This document shows, one piece after another, positions 47,201-59,299 of a stretch of DNA of 64,000 nucleotides. The number at the start of each line of letters is the position of its first letter. Position 1 is the first letter of the stretch. A program made the position numbers and the translations under genes. The notes below the pieces were generated by a model, which was given only the letters and a program-made list of their open reading frames with translations, ran no database searches and was not told where the DNA came from. Source of the DNA: Plantago major (lineage: Eukaryota > Streptophyta > Magnoliopsida > Lamiales > Plantaginaceae); assembly GCA_026545765.1 (NCBI GenBank), contig CM048841.1:4845712-4909711 (forward strand). Reading direction: 5' to 3'.

Positions 47201-49060
47201 CGGATTTACATAGGGGCCAGGTGAGGCACTTGCCTCACCTGGATTTCGGCTACAAAGTTCGTATTTTTCCTTTTTTTTGATTTTTTTTCATTTCAGTTTA
47301 TAGATATATAGTTTTACTGCCCCCTCACGCTGAATGAAATTGCTCAGTCTCTCAATGGACGTTTCATCAAGTTTAAAATCTATCTTTCTTAAATGGGCAT
47401 TGGATCGAGCCCCCAACTGCCTCACTTTTCTCATTTTCCTTTTGCACCTCTTATTTTCCTTTATTTTGCTTGCTCTCTTTCCATTTCCTTCTTTCAACTT
47501 TTCATTTACCTTTATTTACCAACCCTACTTATATAAACTAAATATACATTTTCACTATTAAACTGAAAAATATGTCTTCTTTCAGAAACTCATGTGGCGG
47601 ATGAACTATTTTTAACAAAGTACTATGTACTAATATTTTTAAGTAAAACTATAATGTTTCAAACAAAATCACTAACGGTTTATCAATGTACATTTTATGT
47701 AACTCAACTAACTTAAATGTGAGTATCATGTGACATTAACTACAAAGCCACATTTTTAACGTTTATGTAAAACACAGATGTTAGTAATCCCCAGTATTTC
47801 TGACTCTATCATTGTATAATGTTTGTCCATCCCTTGTAATTCCCATATAAATACCATTTTCCAAGACACTTACGCCATTTATGTCGAGTCAATACAACGC
47901 CATTTATTTCGAGTCAATACAAAATTTTGCATGTATGATTTTTAGTTTTTCTGTTTGAGTGCCTTACCTGACCCAAAATCCTGGCTCCGCCACTGGCGTG
48001 GAAGTAACGCGTATTACGGTCTCCCTCCACCAACCACTGAACCTTCGATCTCTGCTTCCACATGATTTCCTCTCTGTCAAAGATATTTTCAAGAATCAGT
48101 TTCTTAACCCTCAGTTGAGATCGAACAGCTGGAGTCAATGGCTGGGTTTGTAAAGTCGCTATTTCCTCCTCCAGTAGACGTTTCTGTCGCACAGTACTAC
48201 TAAACGTGTCTCTGTTCCAGTTAACTAGGCCCATCTTGCATTTATCCAAATTTGACAATAAACCCAAATCATCAGACCAATTTTCCTCAACTAATTTGGC
48301 ACAATCTCCTGCCTTCAGCCACATGGCTTCAAAATAAAACCTTTTCTTGGGCCTCCTTCGAACCTGGGCCAATCCGTGAAATTGCACCAATAAAGCACTG
48401 TGATCCGAGGCCCTAGTCAGAATATGTTGGACTTGGGCCTTAGGAAATATCTCCTGACAGCCCCTTGTAGCTACAACTCGGTCTAGCCGTTCCCTAATCG
48501 TGAACGGTGCTACTCGATTGTCAACCCATGTGAATGGATACCCCTGAAATCCCAAGTCACAAAAATCATTTTGCACAAGTGTTTCCCGAAAATCTCTGAA
48601 ACGCCACTCCGGTGTAACTCTGCCCCCCTCCTTTTCCCGTGGGAAAGAATTTCATTAAAGTCCCCAACACAAAACCATTCGCGATCCGAATAAGTCCCCA
48701 ACTGCCGCAACAAATTCCAAGTCCTTTTCCTCAAACTCGCCTCCGGTTCCCCATAAAAACCCGTAAAACGCCACAAAACTCCATTATCATCCAATTGTAC
48801 ATTAGCATCAACATGGTTCTTAGAGAAACTCTGAACTACCACATTATTTCCTTACGCCATAAAAGAGCCAAACCTCCCGAGCAAACAACTAAAGCTACTG
48901 AGATACCAAAATAATTCAACCTCTGCTTAATATTATCTATCTCACGGTCCCCAACCTTGGTTTTCATGAGAAAGATAATAAGGGGATTAAACTTGCGAAC
49001 AAATTCGCCAAGCGCTCGAACTGTCCAAAGGTTCCCCAAACCTTGACAGTTTCAAGAGAA
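44299..49060 (-). pseudogene. LINE ORF2: endonuclease, reverse transcriptase, RNase H
   Basis: In transcript order: endonuclease (VRKFNPLIIFLMKTK; CVGDFNEILSHGKRRG; RASDHSALLVQF), reverse transcriptase (TQFRPISLNNVIFKIASKAI; MALKLDMSKAYDRAEW; HLLFADDTLLFCQ with the catalytic F-A-D-D), zf-RVT (CPVCKCGEENVLHVFRDCHY) and a C-terminal RNase H (FNFDGSINKQGRFAGLGID; HVIIEGNCLNVIRALES). Frame changes occur in almost every domain boundary region (near 48840, 48540, 46850, 46550, 46430, 45740, 45400, 45040 and 44800). The third acidic residue of RNase H reads Asn (codon 44416-44418), where Asp is usual. The hAT insertion splits the frame between RYFHA and QATVRSKR. Confidence 0.85.
47195..47994. mobile_element. 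Non-autonomous hAT element, 800 bp, inside the LINE
   Basis: The left end is CAGGGGCGGATTTACATAGG and the right end, inverted, AGTGGCGGAGCCAGGATTTT, with matching AGGTGAGGCAC/AGGTAAGGCAC inside. An exact 8-bp target duplication GGCGTGGA lies at 47187-47194 and 47995-48002. No transposase is seen. Confidence 0.9.
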
Positions 49061-49078
49061 GCAACTCATTGAGATAGG

Positions 49079-51425
49079 TGGGGTTGCGTAGCAACCTCCG
49101 CCTCTGGTAAAAATTCCATGTTACTAAAATCAATTCGCACCTTCTTATTGTTCACACTTACATTCTCCTTGCCTTTCAGATTTCCAACTTTATTCTTTGA
49201 GGCAATAAGTTTGGTACTGTTACAGGGCCTTCCACGCTTCTTTGGGAGTTGTGAGGGAGTGTTTTGGTCCAGGATGTTTGAGATGGGCTGGAGTGGTAAG
49301 TTTAAGGGGAAAAATCCGACAAAGGTACCTTAAGTTGAGTCATTTCCAAAAAAGGTACCTTTAGTTGTTACCGTTCGATTTTGGTACCTTAACTTTCAAT
49401 TTTGTCCAATTTGTATACTCCGCCAGTCCAATTTGACGGCTCCGTCAATTTTGACCGTTTTAGCGCAGAAAAATTCCGAAAAATGTACCTTAAGTTGTGA
49501 CATTTCCGCTTTTGGTACATTTGTTTATGACAGTCCAATTTGAATTTTTAATGGGTAAAATTGCAAATAAAATAGTTTTCGTCAATGTCAATTGAACCAT
49601 ATTGTTTTCGATAATTATGAAGTAACCCCATTTTATCAAAATAAGTTTCAAAAAGCCACATTATGAGATTAATAAAAAGGTAGAAACAAAAAAAGATCAA
49701 AAGAAAATTAAATTAAAAAGAAGGTAAAAATTTTTTGGAAGAAAACAAGAAAATTGAGATTAACCCAATTTCTGCCATGGAAGCTTGCTGAAGCTTCACC
49801 ATGAAGCTTTAGCTTGGAAGATCCATGGCAATGGTGAAGTGTGGAGTTCAATATGGCCATGTTGCTTCATCCCCTCCACCGGTGCCCTTCCACCCCACTC
49901 CGCCGCCACCTCCCTCCACCGCGACCACCGAAATGTCCTCCACACCTCCACCCTCAATTTCAAATTGGCCATGGATGCATCTGCCATGGCAGATCTGTCA
50001 GACCCATGGTCGTCTGGAAGCTCCGTGGTGGAGCTTTAGGCGCGGGAAATCTTTTCACCAATGGAGCTTCCATGGTAGACTGCCATGGAAGAAGAAGAAG
50101 AAGAAGAAGAAGAAGAAGAAGAAGAAGAAGAAGAAGAAGAAGAAACTCCCATGGCTTCTATGTATTTTTTCTTTTTCTTTAATTATGTTTTATTTTTAAA
50201 TTTCTAAGGTAGTCCATAGTCCATATTCTCATGGGTAATTTTAATTTTTCCCATAAAATAGGACCTATTTGAAATTAACAAATATCTACCGTATTTACAT
50301 TTTAATGCAACTTATTTTAGTATTTTGCAAAGTGACACGTGTCGCGATATTAAATCAACACGTGTCGTCGGGTACCTAAATTGGACAATAATGCATTTAA
50401 AGATACCAAAATCGGACTGTCACAAATAAAGGTACCAAAAGCGGAAATGTCACAACTAAAACGGTAAAAATTGACGGAGCCGTCAAATTGGACTGACGGA
50501 GTATACAAATTGGACAAAATTGAAAGTTAAGGTACCAAAATCGGACAAGAATAACTAGCGACTTTTATCTAAACGACACATAATGACTTTCATTTGATTT
50601 TCCCTAAGTTTAAGGGTATGGTAGTGGGCTTGTATTTCTTAATGGGGCGAGGGGTGGACTGGAAGATGATGTTGGGGTATGGGAGAATGGTCGATGGGAT
50701 AATGTGTTGGGCAGGGTCACGGGTTGGGTCAGGGTGATGTGAAGGGGCATGTGGCGATGGGCTGGGGTTTAGCTGGGTGCGTGGGCTAGCTATTGGATTC
50801 AGGTTGGAAGAAGAGGTATTTTGGTCAACAATCATTAAATCAATATTGGGCTTGGTAGGAGGTTCATAAATCACAAGTTGGGCTTGGTGATTAGGTACTG
50901 GGCGCAGGTGAGGGATCACATATGGGCTAGGTGATTTGTGTGGAGATTGACTATCAATAACAACTTCCTTCCCTTTTGCCTTATATGCAGCAGAGTTACT
51001 AGTAATCCCCGAAATCTCGCCATTCTCACAGGCTGACTCATCCCTAGAATTACGGGAAGAATCAAGATGTAACTGAATCGGATCATATTTTCCAGAATTA
51101 GCATGCACTGGTGATTTCCCAATAATACCCCTGTCGCCATTCTTGCTCTCTGCCCTGCCATATCCACTCAACGCGCCCTTTGCATACCCGTGACTGCCAT
51201 GGATGACCTTAGTGTTCTCGGGTGCCATATTGGTACGCAACCAGGCGCCATAGGCTAGTTCCTTACCATCCCTGTCTTTGTCACCAAACAAGTCGAAACA
51301 CTCCGGAACGAGGTGACCCACCAAACCACAATAATAACAAAAATTGGGCAATCTTTCATATGCAAACTGAATTTGAATCCTCTTACGATTCGGTCCTTTT
51401 AAATTCATCACTTGCATCAAAGGTT
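49079..51425 (-). pseudogene. LINE ORF1, split by a MULE
   Basis: The surviving N-terminal part starts MMQVMNLKGPNRKRIQIQF and carries a CCHC knuckle, CYYCGLVGHLVPEC (C-x2-C-x4-H-x4-C). A Ser/Pro-rich linker follows (50617-51230). The C-terminal part lies beyond the MULE at 49079-49297 and contains KKRGRPCN, an AT-hook-like motif common at the end of plant LINE ORF1. The protein would bind RNA in the LINE ribonucleoprotein. The usual N-terminal DUF4283 part is missing. Confidence 0.8.
49307..50605. mobile_element. Non-autonomous MULE with long TIRs, inside LINE ORF1
   Basis: Terminal inverted repeats of about 150-180 bp share blocks such as GGTACCTTAACTTTCAATTTTGTCC and GACGGCTCCGTCAATTTT. 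AAGTTTAAG (up to AAGTTTAAGGG) is duplicated at 49298-49308 and 50606-50616, the 9-11 bp expected of Mutator. The core (49765-50160) is more GC-rich, holds eight CCATGG sites, several AAGCTT sites and an (AAG)n run (50089-50142). Reading frames here look like low-complexity Pro/His/Lys text, not a captured gene that I can name. Confidence 0.85.
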
Positions 51426-51430
51426 ACATA

Positions 51431-51720
51431 TATGCTTAATTAGTGAAAGGAAAATTCAATATCAAGCCAATTAAGACCGCATGTGATTTTAGTTTTTTTT
51501 TGCTGGATAAAAACCTAGCAAGCTAGGGTTTTAAAAGAAGGGGATTCATATTTATTCTATAAATACAATTAATTTGAATTAAGAAGTAGGCTTTCACAAT
51601 TGATAACAAAAATTAATCAAGAACATATAAACCAAAAAACAACACTGAGAAATTAAGGAAAAAGATCAACAAATGCATACTTAATTATATGCTATTGGGA
51701 AGTACTAGAATTTACAATAA
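51431..51720. other. 3' flank of the second ERF gene
   Basis: AT-rich, with no reading frame. The gene's poly-A signal is presumably here (AATAAA-like text on the minus strand near 51555), but none stands out. Confidence 0.35.
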
Positions 51721-52206
51721 TTACCATTGTGATAAGAGCTCATCCAATAAATCAGATCCCAAATCTTGAAGAACAAGCACATCAGTACTTCTTTCTTTCT
51801 TTTCGTGACCATTACTAGAACTACTGCTAGTAGTACTGCTGCTGCTGCTTTGTCTCTTCATCTGATGACGAGTTTGAATCTTGTGAGACTCCTTTAAGAC
51901 CTCAGCAGGCGATGTGCCCTTTTCGCACTTATAATTCATCTTTTTAAGCGATTCCACAACTTTCTCTACAGGAAAGTTAAGTGGGACCGAACCCCCACGA
52001 GTTGAAAATGCTGCTTGGTCGTAAGCTAAGGCAGCTTCTTCCTCCGTTTCAAATGTTCCAAGCCAAACTCTGACTCCATGACGCGTAGAATCCCTTATCT
52101 CAGATGCATACTTACCCCATGGCCGTTTTCGTACCCCGATGTAATGTTTTCTGGTCGAGATTTGTTCTCCTCCTGCAGCATTGGCTCCTGAAGATGAAGC
52201 GTACAT
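51721..52206 (-). CDS. AP2/ERF transcription factor, ERF1-like (group IX) with EDLL motif, second copy
   Basis: Intron-less, 161 residues, ATG at 52204-52206 with stops upstream in frame, TAA at 51721-51723. The AP2/ERF domain spans residues ~21-79 ([20 protein letters not shown] ... [20 protein letters not shown]) and keeps the ERF-type Ala-14 and Asp-19. Then come [16 protein letters not shown], a Ser run ([12 protein letters not shown]) and the C-terminal [15 protein letters not shown] activation motif. Same layout as 35285-35806 but a shorter, Ala/Gly-rich N-terminus in place of the acidic one, so the two are paralogues from an old local duplication, now inverted and 16 kb apart. It should bind GCC-box promoters in the nucleus. 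A Copia LTR begins 217 bp upstream. Confidence 0.93.
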   Translation of the reverse strand: MYASSSGANAAGGEQISTRKHYIGVRKRPWGKYASEIRDSTRHGVRVWLGTFETEEEAALAYDQAAFSTRGGSVPLNFPVEKVVESLKKMNYKCEKGTSPAEVLKESHKIQTRHQMKRQSSSSSTTSSSSSNGHEKKERSTDVLVLQDLGSDLLDELLSQW

Positions 52207-52422
52207 GTGCTAATACGTCTAGCTAGATTTTCAGATGAGAATGAAACTAAAAGCCAACGACTCAAGCCAATCTATTAGTATAAGACAGACAGCTAACATG
52301 ACTCGATTATGTTTTTTATTAACTGCTCAATTTTCTAAGAATCATAGTACTACGTTTTGTTTTTCAATGATCAGCAAAATATTATTATAGACCTTTTCGA
52401 CATTTACAAATGAACATAGCAT
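52207..52422 (-). promoter_or_regulatory. Remaining native promoter/leader of the second ERF gene
   Basis: Only 216 bp separate the ATG from the LTR of element C. A weak TATA-like CTTATACTAATAG is on the minus strand near 52283-52295. Any control sites further upstream have been pushed away by 8.6 kb of inserted DNA. Confidence 0.4.
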
Positions 52423-53625
52423 TGAAAGTATATATATCCTAGAGACAATCGAATCGAATTGTGGACAAATATACATATTCGATTCAATATTTATTTATGA
52501 TTATTGTTCATCTATAAATAGGCATTACGGTATGTAAATATTATTATATGTTTGTCTGTAATTGTTTGCATACGTGTTCCCATGAGCTTCATTTTATCAC
52601 TAAGAATGTGAGATCTTGAGTGACATAACATAGCTCTAAAATAGTCCCAATCAATAATCATCGAGAATGGGATATCGATGATGCATTGGAGATTGACATG
52701 TGGTCTGCATCATATCCTTTGAGGGTGTAGTAGTTCTCACGACTACGAATTACTTTGTAATCCGTAATGGACACATGGACGCCTTAGTGGGTGTTGGTAT
52801 ACCCAGCCGAGAAACTATTTGATGTACTCTATTTACGTGTCTACGGAAGTAACGGTTTGTAGGGTGGTGTAATAGTCCTTTGACTTGAGGTCAATACGTA
52901 CTACATGTGTGGACTCGTGAGCTTTGACCATGACCAACGCTTGCACTCCTTGTACGGGTAGATAAGACATGTGTTGGGCACATCACGAAACGCATGTTGG
53001 TAGTAGTTGAACCAAGATAGGATTCATTCCTCAAAATGAACTTGGAGAGAACACTTAACTTCTCATTACTATTTTGATCAAAGTCGTTGGCCAACGCAAG
53101 ATATATTTGGAATGGTGTTCAAATATTATGGATCAATTAGTAGAATGAGATAAAGTGATTAAGTTATTGGAACAGACACGAAATCAAGTTCTAGACTTAA
53201 TCGAGTGTTCACGAATGAATGGACCGTATCATCATAAGCTCTATATTACAGGTGGTTTGCAATCCTTTCAAACGTTCCTTATGTATTGAGAATGTTTGGT
53301 AAATTGTATAGGAGTTTCACCAAATCTTAATTAGATTAGTGCTTACTTACATAAGGCCCTATGGGTCACACTATATGGTAATTGTTCTACCAATTGAGTA
53401 TTAGGGTGAATTAAATATTAATTGGATTAATGAATATTTAATTTACTGTTATTGAGAATTAAATATTACTGTTATTGGATCAATTCTATCCATTTGATAG
53501 AAATAATTAATAATTCAAATTGAATTTATCAGACTTAATTAATTATGATACTTTAAGAAAGTAAATTAATTGAATTGGATTTAATTTATATTTGAAGATT
53601 TAGAGTAAGTCAACTATTTCCAACA
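52423..53625 (+). repeat. 5' LTR of element C (short form)
   Basis: Matches the first ~1.15 kb of 59300-61071 closely, then ends ATTTCCAACA. It is about 570 bp shorter than its partner. A TATA-like CTATAAATAGGC is at 52512-52523, pointing away from the nearby ERF gene. Confidence 0.85.
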
Positions 53626-56600
53626 ACCTCTTCATTGCAATCTCTCTGGCTCAAAGTTTTTATGGGAATTCGTTGTAGATGCTCTGTTTGGTGCTTCCTT
53701 GTTTCCCATCACACTAATGTTCCTTCATTTCCCTTTATGTGACTGAAAAATAATCGGATTGAGGATTATAAATTATCAGAAAAAATATGTTTTCTCAATA
53801 TCTTATATCGCATCAAATGCATACGGTATCGACATGTTACTTTGATTATGTATAAAAAAAAGAAAAAAATTCATCCACCATCTCGACATCAGGACTTAAG
53901 AGCTATAGATGGTGAGAGCCCAAGAAGCTTCAAAACCGCCATTAATGGCGACTGAGAAGCTTCGTGAGCTCTCAGCCTTCATCAAAGCTCGAGAGTTGGA
54001 CCCGATTTTGTTGGTAGATTAGGATAACTCCAGATTCGATTTGGAATATTGGACGGATTTGGGATTGATGGTAGTTCAAATGTTTCGAAATTGGATTCGA
54101 ATTTGAACTTGGATTCAAACTCGTTAAATCGATCAATTGATGTTTGTTAGAATACATTGATGATCATTACATGCTTCTTTGATGTCTATTGAGGCTTGAA
54201 GGATGTTAGAAATCGATTTGTTGAATTTGGAATTCGATTTGAAAGTACAGGGACCTGTTTGAGTTTTTCGAAAACTCAAAGCCCCTGCTTTTGAGAATTT
54301 GACGGACTTAATTGTAACTTTATAAAAGTTACAGGGACTGAATTGAACTTTAAGAAAGTTCTGGGTAATTGGATTGGGAATAGAAAGTCCTAGGGACCTG
54401 CGTTGCAATTTGCCGAATCTATCATTCTACAGCTGGGTACAAACGCTTTCTGATTCTTTTAATTAGGTACAAAAGTATTCTGGTAAACTCAAATGAATTC
54501 AAATCTTTCCTGGACTTTTCAACTAGGTATAAAGTCCTTCTATTTTATTCCGTTTGAGACCAGAACTTGCTGAAAATTTCGAATTTGCCCCACATAATTT
54601 TTTGGAAAATTATTTTTAAATTCTGGAAATTATGAAAGGCCCCTAGAAGTTTTAGAAACTTCAAATTGACCCATAAATAGTTTGTGAATTGTCAAAGGAG
54701 TTATATTAATCCTTTGAAGATTAATGACATGTTTGGAGACATATTAGAAATAGTAAAATTTGAAATTATTATAAATTAGATTTGTAATCTATTTTAAATT
54801 AGATTTGAAATACTATATTAATATAGTTTTAATCCACGATTGTATCACATTGTTTGCTTAGAGCAACTTTATGTTTGAATGTGAATTTAGAATTCATCTT
54901 TACTTATGCTTGGAGCATATTTTATGTGAATTTGTTACATGTTTATTTATATGTATCATTTTAAATTCATATAATAAATAATGTTCGCATTATGTATGGG
55001 TAGGCGGCACCCATTATTTATTGTACTGTATTTATGCATGTATGCGATGTTCGTTAATTGTTAGACCGCATATAGCATGTTTGGGTAGGCGGCGCCCAAT
55101 ATTTGATTATTGTACCTGAACTAGTATATAGATCTTGTTTAAGCGATTAATACCCCGGCATAAATGTTCCCCAACATTTAATATAAGCATCATCTTGGAT
55201 GAATGACGTCTTCCTCATAATTGAATGGTGTATCGGACCTTTTCGTCCATGTAGTATTTACACCCCCGTGTTTGCTCTGGTCTACGAGGCGAGAACCCAT
55301 TCATAGGTAGCATTACCGTGTGAGGTTTTGGCTTACTTATTCTACTCTTAGCCTCCGGCCGAAAGTGTCTAGGGACGTCGATTAGAATAGTTCTGGTCAA
55401 CCAAGAGTTGTATTGTACAATTGGTATGGTGACCTATCAGTTCAACTGCTGCAGTGATCAGCCTCCATTGGGACTGTAGTAGTGTGAATGTGGATCTTGG
55501 CCATTAAGATTCATGATTAGATATGAATCCGTATTCTTCCGATGGGGTCGTTGAATATATGTTAAAATTAATGGAACTAAATAAATCAGAAGACCTTGAT
55601 TATTTAGTCGCTGAATGTGAATGTTGTGAATTATTTATTTAGAGTTAAATTAATTCCCGCTTTATTTATGTTATGTTTTAATATAGTTGTTGTGAAATGG
55701 CATGTTGTTATAAGATGAATATTTTAATGTTACCGATACTTTAATGTTGACACCATAATTTGCGTTTAGTATATATATATATTGATTGAGCAAGTCTTGG
55801 ACTAGCATAAATACGTGTATGCTTTGTGAAAGCTTTGAGTGTTTTAGTTAGACACAAACACTCATATGAAATAGAAAGAAAGTAATCTTGGACGAAGTAA
55901 CATATTTGATATGTGAAGTATAATATATAGGTAGCATGCATTAAAACATGAGAATGTGAAAGTCATTATAAAACACACTAATGAGTGTGTGCTAGGACTT
56001 CTGGTAATGATCAACCTCCTTCGTGAAGTTAACAAAGCCAGTGGGAGCATATGATGGTCAAGACGAGTTTTATTTGTTCGTTGGAATTTGATTCATTCTT
56101 CACAAGTTCTCATGTACTAGTAATAACTAGGTTATTATTTAAGTGAGTTAGTTTCTTAGAGAATATTGTTTGACAATACTGATGCTTTTGTCTCTTCATT
56201 GTTGATATTAAATTCATAGTGAATTTGATGTCCCGTGAAGTGACACTTGCAATGCTATTTAGCTCGAATGTTTTACCAATGCCACTATAAGGATAAAGAT
56301 GTGCCATAGTGAGCACACATGTTCCATTAAGCCAAGAGGCAAGTGGAAGCAAGATGAGTACACCAAGAATGGTTCTAAGTATATTCTTATCCTAAAATGT
56401 GGATTGATAAATGGAAGATCACATCCAAGAGATTATTAAATTTATCGTGATTATAGTAACACGATAAATTTATATGCGAAGTTTTAGATCCTCGAAAAAT
56501 AAAGCAAGTGCTTATATTTTTGGAAAGGACTAATTGTGTATTGAATATAAGATATCCACCCTAAGAAAGTTAGTTCAATATAAGATATTGATACTAAATT

Positions 56601-59299
56601 GAAACTGTTAGACATGTACTTCAATTATCAAGGAGCATTAATTCCAAACTTGTTAAGACGGTAGTGGACTTACCTGCTGTTAGTTGGACTGATAGCGTAA
56701 AGGTAGACATCTTCAAGATTGTGGATTAGAAGTTCTTGGTAAGAGACATAAATTTCGGAATCACACAATTAGAAGACCTAGTATGACAAATCAGATTTCC
56801 AACTTCTATGGTTCATTGATTTGGTTAAATCCGTGAGACAAAGAACTGCATAGTTAAGTAAAATTGGATTACTTGACACCATCTGTTTTAAAACATATGG
56901 GTTGTGGATCTCATCACTAGAAAGATCACCAGCGTATATCCTTTTTAGAAATGATATGAACCATAGAATAATTTGAGAAGGTATTACCCTCCTAGACTTG
57001 GTCAATGAGAGTAATACTTGAATTTGATTCGTGGATTGTTATAAGAGGCATGGGTTCTATTTGGTTGGACAAACCTGAACCTGTTTGGACTATGGGTTCC
57101 ATTAGAATGGAACAACTATGTATGACATGGAAATGACCCATATGACTTTGCTGCATATTTTATTTCTTTGAAAACACGTGAAAATAAAACTCAATTAATT
57201 ATTAGTATAATTCCTGCTTGATCAGTCTTAGAGAAACCATAATAGTTATGATTTAAGATGTCTTCTTGTTACATATTTTGAAATAGGGTTGCCCTACAAA
57301 TGTAATTAAAGACACTATTGATAAGTGGGATTTTGGATTAAGAATGAATGAATTTGTGGATTGGATTTCTAATCTCTTTGGAACATATGGTTAATTGTAC
57401 CATAACAAAAGCATTATTGGAATGACAAAGGAGATGGAACATGAAATAGTTTCAATTCCACAAATTTACTATTGAGGTTAATTACTTGTCGATTAACTAT
57501 GACAGAGAATCAGTGGGAGAGTTGACGAATATATTAACTAGTGGGAGCATATTACTCGGTCATATGCGTGAGTTAGTGGGAGCATTCTAACTGAGGATGA
57601 CTCTTCTGATTAAGACACCTTCACCTAAGGAATGCATGCAATTTAGAAATTGCACGATCTCTCTCAAGGAAAGCATTTGATTGCAACCCTTGGATATTCT
57701 CATTGATTGATTAGGACAGTATTTGAGAACCCCATAACATTTAGAATGTATATCTTAACACAAACGCAAAATTCATAAACTCCATAGGTTGTGCAAAATA
57801 ATCATGACAATTTGAATTGTATGGATTCCTCTTGGAGGATCATGATTTTGGAGACATTCCTAGAAGAATGAAACTGCAAACCTATCCCAAGACGATATTT
57901 GATATAGACTTGGAAAGGTGGCCTAAAGCCATAAAATCTTAAAGATGAACTAAAAGGATTATTTAAGTTCTAGAACTTGAATATATTATTGCATTTGATG
58001 CATACATAAGTTTTCAAGGAAAACTTGAAATTAGATATCTACATATACAAACTAGTGGCTAAATTGTATGGTTATGTTTGGAACATAAGCTATAGAATTA
58101 TTTACTAGTATTGTAGATACAGTTCATTAATATTTTACTTACACTATTTACATATGAAAATCGCCTGATTCATTTGATGATGGTCTGATAGGTTTCTATA
58201 TGTAGAAACTTTACATAAAATGTGTTTGACACATTTGTAGACATTAATGCTTCAAAATGGGATCATTCGATCGTACATATGAAAATATAGTAAGTCCATT
58301 GTGGACACATGTAAGTCTTTAGGAGTTGCAAATATTACTTGAAGGAATAAGTCAAATAGTTTGACTTGTAGAAAAGTAAAGTAAATTCATACATCTTTTG
58401 AAGGATTATGAAATGTGACTATTTAAATGGTTGTATATATGTTTGACACATATAAATCATTAGAGATAGTTTTACATCAACATTAAAATAAGAGTATTGG
58501 TTAATCAAGACTTTCATTGTGAAAGACTTGACTATGAGTTATATAATATCTCGATATTACAGTTTCACTGGATAACCTAATATTATATTATAACTCTCAT
58601 GTTCACTAGTATAGGAATGTGTTGTGTTGCTTATTAAATATTCTGTAGAGAATATAATGCTGAGTTACATAGATATACTGTCAATATTGTCCTATTGAAG
58701 TATACATCAATTACATATGAGGAATGTCGTATAGAACGACTATGTACTCGTGTATTTATTATACTACTAGACATGACTCATAAAACAACACTTCATGTGA
58801 ACAGTGGGAGCTAGCATAAACTTGGTTTATGCATGGTAAACTTTTGTAAAGATGTGATGATTGGAGTCATCACATACTATGAAATTTATTCATCTGAATA
58901 ACAATATTAGATTGGATCATATCTGGTGATTAGATTATATTTAATAATTAGATTATTAAAGGTTCAACAACTTTAGTCTGGTACAAAGCTAATATGAGTT
59001 CTTAGAAGAACATGGGTAGTTCCAAGTGTTAGTAATCGAATTTAGACATTGCGATTACTAGTGCGATTGCATATGCTAAGGAACCAAGATCTTACGTTAT
59101 TAGCAAGAATGTACTGAGAAGATATCAATGGATTAGAGACCATTGCTAGATAATAACATAGAAATAAAGTGATTTCTCCTCGAGAAAAACATTGGCTGAT
59201 TCTTTCACCAAACCTTGTCTATAGAAAGGCAATTTTGCCATTTAAAGAATCTACGTGTTGGATGCACGTGAGTGATTGACTCTAGGCCAAGTGGGAGAT
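53626..59299 (+). pseudogene. Internal region of element C, decayed
   Basis: Stretches such as AGTGGGAGCAT (57540, 57578; also near 56040) recall the SGSI region ahead of the Copia reverse transcriptase active site, and 59188-59240 recalls the end of RNase H. The first 2 kb look like leader DNA, with two TGGGTAGGCGGCRCCCA-like words (about 54998 and 55082). It is a heavily decayed fossil. Confidence 0.6.

Larger units (their letters stand above)
44256..51430 (-). mobile_element. L1-type LINE with RNase H, 5'-truncated, carrying two DNA-transposon insertions
   Basis: On the minus strand ORF1 (CCHC) is followed by ORF2 (endonuclease, reverse transcriptase, zf-RVT, RNase H) and a poly-A tail (T run 44260-44276). 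Removing the hAT element (47195-47994) and the MULE (49307-50605) leaves about 5.1 kb. ORF1 begins abruptly within its RNA-binding part at about 51425, so the 5' end is missing. No target duplication could be matched. The frames are broken repeatedly; it is inactive. Confidence 0.9.

Noticed and set aside
49785-50199. Pro/His/Lys-rich frames that might be a captured gene fragment (Pack-MULE)
   Set aside because: The text is low-complexity around CCATGG and AAG repeats; no host gene can be recognised.
52891-53094. A 67-residue frame (MANDFDQNSNEKLS...) conserved at 59763-59966
   Set aside because: Both copies are in the LTRs of element C and are conserved because the LTRs are copies of each other.
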